DNA of 64,000 bases. Source: Metabacillus niabensis (lineage in GTDB: Bacteria > Bacillota > Bacilli > Bacillales > Bacillaceae). Below, piece by piece: positions 16,511-24,780 of this stretch (positions are counted from its first letter, which is position 1; the number at the start of each line of letters is the position of its first letter). The notes under the pieces are model-generated. The model had not been told where the DNA came from. It saw nothing but the letters and a program-made list of their open reading frames with translations, and did not search any database. The position numbers and the translations under genes were made by a program. The stretch covers positions 124,001 through 188,000 of the forward strand of contig NZ_JAIVLH010000003.1 in NCBI RefSeq assembly GCF_020524345.1. The letters are read 5' to 3'.

Positions 16511-16558
16511 ATTGTAATAGATTTAGTGGAAAATAGTTACCTACTTTATGTAGGAAAA
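16511..16558 (-). promoter_or_regulatory. Activator-type promoter of the importer gene with PucR-type operator
   Basis: On the minus strand TTTTCCTACATAAAGTAGG (16540-16558) is followed by a TACAAT -10 (16511-16516). The operator edge lies 24 bp from the -10, as at the beta-oxidation promoter. Confidence 0.65.
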
Positions 16559-16603
16559 GAGGGATTTTATTTCGTTATATTTGTGGAAAGAGTGTACAAA
16601 AAA

Positions 16604-16627
16604 CTTCAATCCTATGTTGGACTGAAG
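16604..16627 (-). terminator. Terminator after thioesterase copy 2
   Basis: CTTCAATCC (16604-16612) pairs with GGACTGAAG (16619-16627) with one mismatch, and TTTTTT follows on the minus strand. Confidence 0.8.
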
Positions 16628-16642
16628 CTAAGTTAAAGACTT

Positions 16643-17050
16643 TCATTCATGTTCCAACAACTGACGAACTTCATTAGGGATCACAACAGCTTTAGGTTTT
16701 TTATCAGACAGATCTCCCCAGGCTCTTAATTCAGTACCAATAGCTATAATGTCATGACCCTTATGAAAGGTATGCTCTACTAAGAAAACTTTACTATGAA
16801 TCTCTTTAATTTCTGAATGTATCGTCACATTGTCTTCAAAAAAAAGAGGTTGCTTAAAATCACAAGTAGTCTTTATAAGTGGTAATCCAATCTTCTTGAC
16901 CGTAAACAACTCTGATGTCGGATATCCTATTCTTGAAAATAGATGATGTGTTGCCGTATCCATCCATTTATAAAAATTAGGATAAAAAACAATTCCTGCT
17001 GCATCGGTATCTCCCCAAGTAACAGAAAACTGATACTCGCTTTTTCTCAT
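16643..17050 (-). CDS. 4-hydroxybenzoyl-CoA thioesterase-like hot-dog protein (copy 2)
   Basis: A 135-aa 4HBT-group protein: VTWGDTDAAGIVFYPNFYKW at residues 10-29 with the catalytic Asp at D16, and a DFKQPLFFEDNVTIHSEIKEI core strand region. It is clearly paralogous to the 139-aa copy at 6952, but diverged outside the active-site helix. RBS AAAGGGG. It follows the PaaK-like ligase, separated from it by a perfect 13-bp hairpin, so it may be read at a reduced level or from an unseen promoter. A ligase plus thioesterase pair suggests acid to CoA ester to modified acid chemistry, such as CoA-dependent ring hydroxylation ending in gentisate. Confidence 0.88.
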   Translation of the reverse strand: MRKSEYQFSVTWGDTDAAGIVFYPNFYKWMDTATHHLFSRIGYPTSELFTVKKIGLPLIKTTCDFKQPLFFEDNVTIHSEIKEIHSKVFLVEHTFHKGHDIIAIGTELRAWGDLSDKKPKAVVIPNEVRQLLEHE

Positions 17051-17070
17051 GTAAATTTCCCCTTTAAAAT

Positions 17071-17105
17071 GGAAAACACCTTATAGTGGAAGTAAGGTGT
17101 TTTCC
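17071..17105 (-). terminator. Terminator/attenuator between ligase and thioesterase
   Basis: GGAAAACACCTTA (17071-17083) and TAAGGTGTTTTCC (17093-17105) form a perfect 13-bp stem with a 9-nt loop. Confidence 0.8.
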
Positions 17106-17127
17106 TAGTTTATAAACTTACTAGTAA

Positions 17128-18399
17128 TTAATTAACAGCTCTTTCATCCACAACCCGCTTAGCTTTTAAGTCAAATCGAGGCAGTGAATTCTCTGCTACC
17201 ATTTCTACATCAATTCTTAATCCAATTCTGTCTCTTAATTTAGTTGCAACTTGAGTGACAAGATCGGCCTCAGCTTCTATTTGCACTTTAACTTGATTCA
17301 TATTTTGTTCTGTGTAATAAATAATTCTAAATTCCTTCACAGCCTCAAACTCACGTATGATGGATTCAATGGAAGAAGGAAAGATATTAATCCCACGAAT
17401 AATAACCATATCATCCAAACGCCCAATAATGCCGTTAACTAAGAGGGTATTTTTATTACCACAAGGACATGGTTCTTCACTGCAAATGACCATATCACCT
17501 GTGCGATAACGAAGTAGAGGATACCCATATCTTCCGAGGTTCGTTAGCACCAACTCACCACGTTCCCTTTTTCCAACAGGCTCTAACGTATCTGGATTGA
17601 TGACCTCCACAATAAATTCTGCTTCATTCACATGCAGTCCATTTTGTTCAGTACATGAATATCCATATGCCCCTATCTCTGTCATTCCAACATGATCATA
17701 AAGCTTTGCATTCCAAAGCCTTTCGATTTGTTGTCTAATTGATGGAACAGATCCTCCAGGTTCTCCTGCAGTAATGATCGTTTTTATGTTAGTTTCTCGT
17801 AGATCTATAGAATTTTCCTCGGCTACCTCTGCTAGGTGTAGAGCATAACTTGGGGTGCATAATAAAACGGTTGCTTCATTATTTATCATGCTTTGTAATC
17901 TTTCTTTAGAGCTTTGACTTCCTCCTGTAATGACTAGTGCACCTAGTCGCTTAGCTGCTTCGAATGCAGCCCAGAAGCCAATAAAAGGTCCAAAGGAAAA
18001 GGCTGAGAAAGCGATGTCATTTTTTGTTACATCACTAGATTTAAATACTTCCAACCAACAATCTTCCCACCAGGTCCAACTCTCTTTTGTATCAAGTACT
18101 TTTAATGGTTTCCCTGTTGTACCAGAGGTTTGATGATATCTCACATATTCTGCCTTAGAAAATGTGTGGTTTCTTCCTAATGGTGAAAAATTTGTTTGAT
18201 CTTGTACAAGCTCATATTTACATGTAAAAGGAAGCTGTTGCAAATCTTCCTTTGACCGAATCGGTAATAAAACATGTTTTAGCCTATCTTTATAAAACTC
18301 ATTGTATTGAGAAATAAACACAAGCATTTGATTTAGCTTCTGAATTTGTAAGTCTGATAGTGTCGTGTCCATTTCATTTACACGGAATGTGCTTTCCAT
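17128..18399 (-). CDS. PaaK-like aryl-CoA ligase (phenylacetate/benzoate-CoA ligase family)
   Basis: A 423-aa ANL enzyme of the short phenylacetate-CoA ligase type. P-loop YHQTSGTTGKPLKVLDT (about residues 108-124), aryl-binding FSAFSFGPFIGFWAAFEAAKRLGA, LYDHVGMTEIGAYGYSC, the GDM in RYRTGDMVI, GRLDDMVIIRGINIFPSSIE and a C-terminal PRFDLKAKRVVD containing the likely catalytic Lys. It would activate an aromatic acid, plausibly a hydroxybenzoate or phenylacetate. The promoter holds the IclR-type operator shared with the ring hydroxylase, so ligase and hydroxylase are probably co-regulated. RBS GGGGGGA, start ATG at 18399. Residues that discriminate phenylacetate from hydroxybenzoate cannot be read with confidence. 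Confidence 0.88.
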   Translation of the reverse strand: MESTFRVNEMDTTLSDLQIQKLNQMLVFISQYNEFYKDRLKHVLLPIRSKEDLQQLPFTCKYELVQDQTNFSPLGRNHTFSKAEYVRYHQTSGTTGKPLKVLDTKESWTWWEDCWLEVFKSSDVTKNDIAFSAFSFGPFIGFWAAFEAAKRLGALVITGGSQSSKERLQSMINNEATVLLCTPSYALHLAEVAEENSIDLRETNIKTIITAGEPGGSVPSIRQQIERLWNAKLYDHVGMTEIGAYGYSCTEQNGLHVNEAEFIVEVINPDTLEPVGKRERGELVLTNLGRYGYPLLRYRTGDMVICSEEPCPCGNKNTLLVNGIIGRLDDMVIIRGINIFPSSIESIIREFEAVKEFRIIYYTEQNMNQVKVQIEAEADLVTQVATKLRDRIGLRIDVEMVAENSLPRFDLKAKRVVDERAVN

Positions 18400-18424
18400 T
18401 GTAGTCCCCCCTATTCATGCTCCA

Positions 18425-18478
18425 ATTATAGAGGATTAAAAACTGACCTTGTATTCTATCGTTCCCCTATATAGAACA
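18425..18478 (-). promoter_or_regulatory. Promoter with IclR-type operator for the PaaK-like ligase
   Basis: On the minus strand TGTTCT-N7-GGAACG (18460-18478) precedes a TATAAT -10 (18425-18430). Spacing from operator edge to -10 is 30 bp, identical to the hydroxylase promoter. Confidence 0.7.
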
Positions 18479-18492
18479 ACTAAAAAACAATT

Positions 18493-18810
18493 TTACATCG
18501 TTATATTAATATTCTTAGGCTGTTTCACCTTTATTGGTACTGTTTCTTTAATACCAAATGTACAAACAAACGCAATGAATGCTGCGACTGCTGTAATTCA
18601 TAACGGAGCCGTTAATCTGTAATTATCAGCCAAAACTCCCGCCGTCATCGGCCCCATCGCCCCACCGATTATTTCTCCTGTTAAAATAACGAAGATTATG
18701 CTAATTGCAATAAACACACGAGGAACAGATTCTGCAGGAACAATATTCATTACTAGTGGCTGATAGCCATTTCCGATTGAAAAAATAATAAGAGCGGATG
18801 AAAAATAACA
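18493..18810 (-). pseudogene. Remnant of an MFS transporter (C-terminal part)
   Basis: A minus-strand frame of 106 codons translates to membrane-like sequence: SALIIFSIGNGYQPLVMNIV, then VFIAISIIFVILTGEIIGGA, GPMTAGVLADNYRLTAPL and a final hydrophobic helix ITAVAAFIAFVCTFGI before a basic tail. The layout matches the last helices of an MFS carrier. The frame opens directly after a stop, has no start codon, and carries an internal TGA at 18598-18600. The N-terminal two thirds are missing. It may be the lost partner transporter of the adjacent ligase. Confidence 0.75.
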
Positions 18811-18820
18811 TCACGACAAC

Positions 18821-19009
18821 TTAACAGAGAGAAAAATATATAAAAATTTTTCTAATTTCATTCTCTGAAAGGTCCTTTACGATGTTAATGATGTTATGAA
18901 TAGATTCAATGGTGCTCGTTTGTAATGTTTTGGTCAATGATACCGGCACCTCAAATGTTTGTTTCACTTTATTTTCAAGGACTACTCTAGTAGCATTTGA
19001 TAAGATTAA
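18821..19009 (-). other. Open frame of unknown origin in the decay zone
   Basis: A 62-codon minus-strand frame contains NKVKQTFEVPVSLTKTLQT and STIESIHNIINIVKDLSENE. It has no start with an RBS, and lies between the MFS remnant and the FAH-type fragment in another frame. It may be a further gene scrap; no family was recognised. Confidence 0.3.
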
Positions 19010-19086
19010 TTTAAATCAACAACTACTTCATTTTCAATAGACCCAATACGTGTTACACCTTCTCTAGTAAATGATACAAGTTTCAT
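19006..19086 (-). pseudogene. N-terminal fragment of a fumarylacetoacetase-family gene
   Basis: A very good RBS (GGAGAGGAG) and ATG (19084-19086) open a frame reading MKLVSFTREGVTRIGSIENE and ending in VVVDLN-stop after 26 codons. This opening is typical of fumarylacetoacetate hydrolase-family proteins. The rest of the gene is absent. It suggests that a second ring-cleavage hydrolase was once part of the aromatic island. Confidence 0.65.
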
Positions 19087-19138
19087 AAAAATCTCCTCTC
19101 CTACTCTTTGTTATGCCACTCCGACTTTTCTTGAAATT

Positions 19139-21391
19139 TCATTTCTTATACCTCTTCACTCTACTATCTTGAATCACTCCATCCCAATTTAATCCATAGG
19201 CAAAATCATAGACATTGCCTTCTGAATCCACATAACATTCCATGTCATGAGGAACATCTTCTTTTTGTTCTTCAATTGTTCTCATATTAGCAGGCATTTG
19301 CATTGGTAATAATCCGGACGGCTCTCGGTCACCGGTAAGAATATCCAAAATAACTTGATCCTGAACCCCAAAATTCGCGACAATCGCATGAACATCTTGT
19401 TCAAACTCCGCTACTATAGCTGGTTTGTTTAAAAGTAAAGAAACGATAGCTGGTTTCCCGTTCATCTCTTCTTTTGTTTTCTTTACCATCTCTAAATCTG
19501 TCGTGTTTGCAGGAGTAACTATTTTTCCTTTATAGCTTCGATTATCACCTGCAATACTTTTTTCTCTAGCATGTTCAGCCATATATGTTCCATATTGAAG
19601 ACTAATTGGAACATATCCATTTCCTCCAGCCTCAGCATCTGAACGGCTAAAGCCTGTTCCTGACTCAGGGTTAAAATGAAAATCAGGATTGGTTATAAAC
19701 ACAAGACTAAAATCAGCTTGGTCTGGGTCTTCGGTCACATTAAAGTATTTCCTTACAATATCCAGACTGACCGGGTAATCGTATTTTTCCGGGACAGGGT
19801 TGCCAAACCAATCTTCCGATTCAGCTGTATATCTTTTCGGAATATAAACGGTTTTCCCCTTTTTCAAAGGTAGAATATGATCCTTATTTTTCAAACATAC
19901 AACTGATTTCACTTGAGCTTCATAGCCTTCAGCCATGTATTCTGCCTTCCCAACCGTCTTTTCACTTTCCTCTACATGAAGATAAGGATTTTCAAAAAGA
20001 CCAGTGCGGAAAATATTTTCTAAAAGACGAACTGCTGACGCCTCAAAGCGCTCACGCATATAAGCTTCACCATGCTCTTTTACGCCCATGTTGTATGCAT
20101 CAATGACTGGTTGAACTTCATTATTTCCACCAAACTGATCTACTCCTGACATAAGCAGTTTATAATGACGCTCAGCTACTGTGTATCCTTCTACACCCCA
20201 TGGTTTGCCTGCAAACTTATCTTCCGTTTCCGGCTCATCGGCAGTAATTAACCAATCTGTACAAACAACACCGTCATAGCCATACTTTTCACGCAGAAGG
20301 TCGGTAATAAGATAAGAGCTATAAGAGTTTCCGACATTTTCTCCATTAACTGGGTCTTGGTCAAAAGAAATCGTGTAATATGGCATAACTGCCGATGCCT
20401 TTTTGGTTTTCCCTTCTAGTTTAAAGGCACCTTCAAGGAATGGTTTTAAATGCATGTCAAAATTATTACCTGGATATACTGCATATTTACCATAGCCAAA
20501 ATGTGCATCACGTCCACCTTCACCGGATCCTCCGCCCGGCCAATGTTTTACCATCGCATTCACACTGTCATAACCCCAGCCCTCAGTGATTTCTTTTGGA
20601 CCATCCGAAGTCTGAAATCCATCAATATAGGCGCGCCCCATATCAGTAGATAATTTCGGATCTTCTCCAAACGTCCCATTAAATCGATACCACCGCGGGT
20701 CTGTTGCAAGGTCTACTTGCGGTGATAATGCCGTTGTCAGCCCTATCGCACGATATTCCTTTGAAGCAATTTCCCCAAATTTACGGGAAACTTCAGGGTC
20801 AAACGTTGCGGCAATTCCTAGTGACTCCGGCCACATAGAAATTTGTCCTCCGGCACCTTCATTAAACTCTGCACTCCCTTCAATTCCATGTCTAGGGTCT
20901 GAACTGTTGTTGGCTGGAATCCCTAATCTAGTTCCTTCTACGAAAGCTTGAACATTGTTATTCCACTTTACCGCTGCTTCCGTGCTTTCCACTGATGTAA
21001 TGAGAACATGTCTAAGGTTATCTTTTTTAAGAAATTCCTTTTGCTGATCAGATAAATCCCAAGGCTCCGCATCACTTTCCGGGTATTCCTTTCCAGCAAA
21101 CGTATACTTATAGGGTCCTCTTGACAGCGCCGGAATAGATTGATGGCGACTATAAAGCATGAGACCTGCTATTTCCTCAATTGACATTTTTGATGCTAAA
21201 TCTTTTGCCCGCTCCTTTGGAGACAAACGCCAATCCTCATATTTATCCAATTTCCCATCTTTATTTAAATCCTTAAATAGATGTCCATCAATATTTATAA
21301 TTGAAACATCGGAACTTGTGGAATAACCGAGAAAAGGACCTTCTGAATTTTCCACATATTGAATCGTTGCCTGATTACTTTTTGTCTTCAT
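19139..21391 (-). CDS. Glycoside hydrolase family 3 enzyme, cytoplasmic
   Basis: A 750-aa GH3 protein without signal peptide. After an N-terminal segment with a calcium-loop-like DLNKDGKLDKYEDW (residues 41-54), the TIM-barrel domain has SSDPRHGIEGSAEF, KHWPGGGSGEGGRDAHFG (about 282-299) and the nucleophile motif GVVCTDW (D379). The C-terminal alpha/beta sandwich begins near residue 480. GH3 members remove terminal beta-linked sugars (glucose, xylose, galactose) or alpha-arabinose. It is the third gene behind two sulfatases. With no secretion signal, it would work on imported, desulfated oligosaccharides. RBS AAGGGG upstream of the ATG. The sugar specificity is not readable. Confidence 0.9.
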   Translation of the reverse strand: MKTKSNQATIQYVENSEGPFLGYSTSSDVSIINIDGHLFKDLNKDGKLDKYEDWRLSPKERAKDLASKMSIEEIAGLMLYSRHQSIPALSRGPYKYTFAGKEYPESDAEPWDLSDQQKEFLKKDNLRHVLITSVESTEAAVKWNNNVQAFVEGTRLGIPANNSSDPRHGIEGSAEFNEGAGGQISMWPESLGIAATFDPEVSRKFGEIASKEYRAIGLTTALSPQVDLATDPRWYRFNGTFGEDPKLSTDMGRAYIDGFQTSDGPKEITEGWGYDSVNAMVKHWPGGGSGEGGRDAHFGYGKYAVYPGNNFDMHLKPFLEGAFKLEGKTKKASAVMPYYTISFDQDPVNGENVGNSYSSYLITDLLREKYGYDGVVCTDWLITADEPETEDKFAGKPWGVEGYTVAERHYKLLMSGVDQFGGNNEVQPVIDAYNMGVKEHGEAYMRERFEASAVRLLENIFRTGLFENPYLHVEESEKTVGKAEYMAEGYEAQVKSVVCLKNKDHILPLKKGKTVYIPKRYTAESEDWFGNPVPEKYDYPVSLDIVRKYFNVTEDPDQADFSLVFITNPDFHFNPESGTGFSRSDAEAGGNGYVPISLQYGTYMAEHAREKSIAGDNRSYKGKIVTPANTTDLEMVKKTKEEMNGKPAIVSLLLNKPAIVAEFEQDVHAIVANFGVQDQVILDILTGDREPSGLLPMQMPANMRTIEEQKEDVPHDMECYVDSEGNVYDFAYGLNWDGVIQDSRVKRYKK

Positions 21392-21406
21392 CCTTCATTC
21401 CCCTTT

Positions 21407-22915
21407 TCACTTCATATCCAAAGATTTTTCCAACTCAGGTACATTCTTTATTAGACTTAGCCCTAATCGAATATATTGGCCTTCAGGTGCTTGAACAAGC
21501 TGCATCTCTTCAATTAATTGATTAATAAACCGTGCTTCTATTTCTTTGTCATAGATTGGCTCTACTTGCTCATAATCTTCTTTTATATTAAATAACATGG
21601 ATTCTTGAAAGTTTTTATAAAATTGGAATGGGTTTCCTTCTTCACTAAACGGAATCTTATAAACAGGATAATCCGTATACTGCAAATATCTTCCTACCTC
21701 GATCTGATCACATTTTCCGTTACCCATAAAATTGCGGAATGAGGTTGGCATGGCTGTATACCAATCACATGGGAAATTATCTTCCCTTTCAGGCCCCCGG
21801 AAATACGTATAGTGTCCATCCGTAATATTTACTGTCATTCCAAACATGCCATATAAAGCATGGCCTCGTATTTTCCGCTTTGTACCATGAATAAGGCCGA
21901 GTAAGGAGCTACCACAAACCGTTGCCGGAACATCAAGATGAAAATAATCTAAAATGGTTGGCATGATATCAATATTTTGAGTGATTTCAGCGATCCGTGT
22001 TCCCCCTTCTACTCCCGGTAGATGAACCATTAATGGAAGGTGAGCGACCTCATTGTAAACATGCATAAAGTTTTTTCCTGTCCACTCATGTTCACCTAAT
22101 AAAAAGCCATGGTCTGTTGTAAAAATAACCAGTGTATCATCCCACAATTGTTGACCATCCATTTCATCCAGTAATTTGCCTAACCAATGGTCAATCATTG
22201 TGAGGTTAGCAGCATAGCGTTTTTGAAGATGATCCATTGCATCTTGTGGCTCGGTTACTTTTTTATAGCCTGGCCAGTTAAACCTCGGCCCTTCATACTC
22301 ATCACCATAGAGGTCCAAATAATGCTGTGGACAATCGAAAGGCTCATGAGGGTCAAAAGCTTCAACCATTAAAAAGAATTGATCCGCACCTTTGTTATCC
22401 TTCAACCATTTGCATGCTGCCTCCATTGTTTTAGGACCTGGGTAATCTTTTTCATTCTTTATAGTACTGCGATTTTTTTCATTTTGCGGGAGAACCCTCC
22501 CAAGAACTTCTGGCATGATCGGATCAGTTACTCGTGAAACCCAAGGATCTCCCTCTTGACCACGATGAAAATCCCATGTATCAAAACCTTGGCAATAATT
22601 TTCTCCGCCAGTTGAAAAATAGTGATAATGATCAGTAACGATATGTGAAAAAACATTTCCTTCGCGAAGTGTTTGCTGAAGTGTGACATCAAACGGTTCC
22701 ATCCCGCCCCAGCCTCGTTCTAGAAAAGCAAGGCGACCTGTGAATAAATCCCTTCTTGCAGGCATACATGGTAAAGACCCTGACCAATGATTGTCAAAAA
22801 TGACTGACTTATCGGCTAGCCTCGATATATTAGGTGTTTTCACCCATGATTGTTGATTATATGTTTCTAGCATTTTACGAGTTAAGGTATCTAATAAGAT
22901 AACAACTGCTTTCAT
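21407..22915 (-). CDS. Type-I sulfatase, CMPAR signature (sulfatase 2 of the GH3 operon)
   Basis: About 502 aa of the alkaline-phosphatase superfamily. SLPCMPARRDLFTGR (C50) contains the C-x-P-x-R core, whose Cys is converted to formylglycine. N-terminal metal region VVILLDTLTRKMLE, later VIFTTDHGFLLGEHEWTGKN with the conserved Asp-His, and VAHLPLMVHLPG. No signal peptide, so the enzyme is cytoplasmic. The start is taken at ATG 22915 with AGGGAG upstream; an ATG six codons earlier overlaps that RBS and the stop of the preceding gene. It follows the 517-aa sulfatase without a gap and precedes the GH3 gene by 15 bp. Substrate position is unknown. Confidence 0.9.
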   Translation of the reverse strand: MKAVVILLDTLTRKMLETYNQQSWVKTPNISRLADKSVIFDNHWSGSLPCMPARRDLFTGRLAFLERGWGGMEPFDVTLQQTLREGNVFSHIVTDHYHYFSTGGENYCQGFDTWDFHRGQEGDPWVSRVTDPIMPEVLGRVLPQNEKNRSTIKNEKDYPGPKTMEAACKWLKDNKGADQFFLMVEAFDPHEPFDCPQHYLDLYGDEYEGPRFNWPGYKKVTEPQDAMDHLQKRYAANLTMIDHWLGKLLDEMDGQQLWDDTLVIFTTDHGFLLGEHEWTGKNFMHVYNEVAHLPLMVHLPGVEGGTRIAEITQNIDIMPTILDYFHLDVPATVCGSSLLGLIHGTKRKIRGHALYGMFGMTVNITDGHYTYFRGPEREDNFPCDWYTAMPTSFRNFMGNGKCDQIEVGRYLQYTDYPVYKIPFSEEGNPFQFYKNFQESMLFNIKEDYEQVEPIYDKEIEARFINQLIEEMQLVQAPEGQYIRLGLSLIKNVPELEKSLDMK

Positions 22916-22929
22916 TTTGCATTCTCCCT

Positions 22930-24483
22930 TCATTTGTTCATAGTTAAGCCATATTCCATTTGATCAATTTTCTTAATACGCTCGTTCAGCCTTTCCTCTG
23001 GTTGTGAACCTTTGAGAGAAAGGACTTCATTAACAATTCTAGTTGCTACCGGCGCTAATTTTTTCCCTTTAGGTAATGTTTTTTGACGCTCTTCAAGCCT
23101 TTGTTTTACTTCTTCAACCGATTCGAAATGAAATTGTAAGTCCATAATATCCGCTCTCCAGGTCAGCAAAGCTTGAACAAGCTCACTTTTGATTGGAGCA
23201 ACTGCCTCATCATGAAATAAATCATTCCTTTCTTGAGGGTCATGCCTTCGATCAAATAATCTTCCTGTACCTTCTTCAAAATAATATTCCAGCTTCCACT
23301 TTTCACTAGCCACTGCTGCTGATTTAAATAAGGTTGCAACAGCACATTGACGAGGGGAGGAATCCCCATCTATTAAAGGTGTAAACAAATCAAATCCTTG
23401 CATGGAATCACTGTGAATACCAGCTGCTCCAAGGATCGTTGGTCCTATATCATTCCACGTTGCAAACCGCTCTCTTTTCCCTTCTGGCAATGTTCCAGGC
23501 ATGCTCATCATAAAAGGTACTCTCCACGATTCATCATAATAGTTATGTTTATCATTAAATCCATGATCAAAAAGCTGTAACCCGTGGTCCGAGCTAAAAA
23601 TAACAAGTGTATTCTCACGAAGACCTGTTTCATCTAAAAAGCGAAGTAATCTGCCTGTTTGATGATCACAATACGCCGCTAAGCCATAATATAGTTTCCT
23701 TACCTTTTCTACTTTCTCACGTAAGCCTTCATGATAGATTGCTCCTCGCGCTTCATACAAATCCTTTAAGGATAAATCGTCCGGTAACGGTTTACCAGAA
23801 AAATAATCTTTAAACCCTAATAATATTTTCATATGCTCTGGAAAAGCTTCAATTTCCCCTTCTATATAATTTAGTTCAGGCAAATCGATATCATCATATA
23901 GAGTGGCCCATTTTCCAGGAGGATCCATAGGCTCATGCGGGCTTACCATTGAGCAAAATGCAAAGAAAGGTTGTTCGGTTTTTGAGGACTTTTCCATTTC
24001 TTCTATCGTCTTATCTACAAGAAAAGCTTCCATAAATAAATCTTCAGGTATTGAATTCGGGTGGTCACTAACACGACTATATCCGTGTTTCGTTATATGT
24101 TCTGCATAACAATCCTTTATATTACTAAACTTTTCTCCAACTACATGTTGAATATCAAATGAATCAATTGGACCAAAGTGTGTTTTTCCAACCATTATAT
24201 TTCTGTAACCAACTTTTCTTAAATAATCCGGAATTGTTAGAAAATGGGTTCGTCGTTCTAACCCATTTTCTAAACAACCATGAACGGGAGTATGGACTCC
24301 TGTCATCAAACTGCTCCTTGCAGCTGAACAAACTGGCGATGAGGTATGTCCTTGTTCAAATAAAACCCCTTCCTTTGCTAATCGATCTAAATTTGGTGAA
24401 ATAGCAAATGTGCTTCCCATGCAGGATAATGTATCCCACCGTTGGGAATCTGTCGTGATTAATAAAATATTAGGTTTTTTCAT
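22930..24483 (-). CDS. Type-I sulfatase, CSAAR signature (first gene of the GH3 operon)
   Basis: 517 aa. NILLITTDSQRWDTLSCMGS (N-terminal metal ligands), SPVCSAARSSLMTGVH (C52), KTHFGP, VIFSSDHGLQLFDHGFNDKHNYYDESWRVPFMMSMPG. The C-x-A-x-R form of the signature is a recognised variant. No signal peptide. A C-terminal extension of about 90 residues (DIMDLQFHFESVEEVKQRLEER...) goes beyond the usual sub-domain. It is the first gene of the sulfatase-sulfatase-GH3 operon and is driven by copy (a) of the shared regulatory module (24572-24637). RBS AAGGTGGGG. The hydrolysed sulfate ester cannot be inferred. Confidence 0.9.
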   Translation of the reverse strand: MKKPNILLITTDSQRWDTLSCMGSTFAISPNLDRLAKEGVLFEQGHTSSPVCSAARSSLMTGVHTPVHGCLENGLERRTHFLTIPDYLRKVGYRNIMVGKTHFGPIDSFDIQHVVGEKFSNIKDCYAEHITKHGYSRVSDHPNSIPEDLFMEAFLVDKTIEEMEKSSKTEQPFFAFCSMVSPHEPMDPPGKWATLYDDIDLPELNYIEGEIEAFPEHMKILLGFKDYFSGKPLPDDLSLKDLYEARGAIYHEGLREKVEKVRKLYYGLAAYCDHQTGRLLRFLDETGLRENTLVIFSSDHGLQLFDHGFNDKHNYYDESWRVPFMMSMPGTLPEGKRERFATWNDIGPTILGAAGIHSDSMQGFDLFTPLIDGDSSPRQCAVATLFKSAAVASEKWKLEYYFEEGTGRLFDRRHDPQERNDLFHDEAVAPIKSELVQALLTWRADIMDLQFHFESVEEVKQRLEERQKTLPKGKKLAPVATRIVNEVLSLKGSQPEERLNERIKKIDQMEYGLTMNK

Positions 24484-24571
24484 CTAATCCCCACCTTAAT
24501 TGATATCGATTTATAATAGAATAATAGATAAAAACCCGAATAAATAAACACTAAAATCCTATTCTTATTTA

Positions 24572-24637
24572 ATTGTAACCGCTTTCTAAAATGAGGTTAA
24601 GGGGTCGTTTTTTATGATTCAGGGTGATTTTTTTTAC
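24572..24637 (-). promoter_or_regulatory. Shared regulatory module, copy (a), of the sulfatase/GH3 operon
   Basis: Distal GTAAAAAA 24630-24637, proximal ATAAAAAA 24608-24615 (22-bp period), -10 TACAAT 24572-24577, cre-like AGAAAGCGGTTACA 24574-24587, all on the minus strand. Proximal element to -10 is 38 bp. Confidence 0.75.
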
Positions 24638-24663
24638 ATTGCATCCTAGTTTGAAACAAATAA

Positions 24664-24714
24664 AAAAATACTGACATGTCACTTAAAACAAGAGACAAAA
24701 TCAGTACTTTTTTT
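24664..24714 (-). terminator. Terminator after the YesN-type regulator
   Basis: TACTGA plus TGTC (24669-24680) pairs with GACA plus TCAGTA (24694-24706) in an interrupted stem. A T run follows on the minus strand, and on the plus strand as well. Confidence 0.65.
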
Positions 24715-24766
24715 GCTTTTTTCAATTATTGTGTCTTTTAAATCTTCAAATTTATAATCCCCTAAA

Positions 24767-24780
24767 CGTAACCGCTTTCA
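24767..24780 (-). promoter_or_regulatory. cre-like site overlapping the stop codon of the regulator gene
   Basis: Minus-strand TGAAAGCGGTTACG matches cre except for the last base. Its first three bases are the TGA stop of the response-regulator gene. It lies about 190 bp upstream of the copy (a) promoter. Confidence 0.45.
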
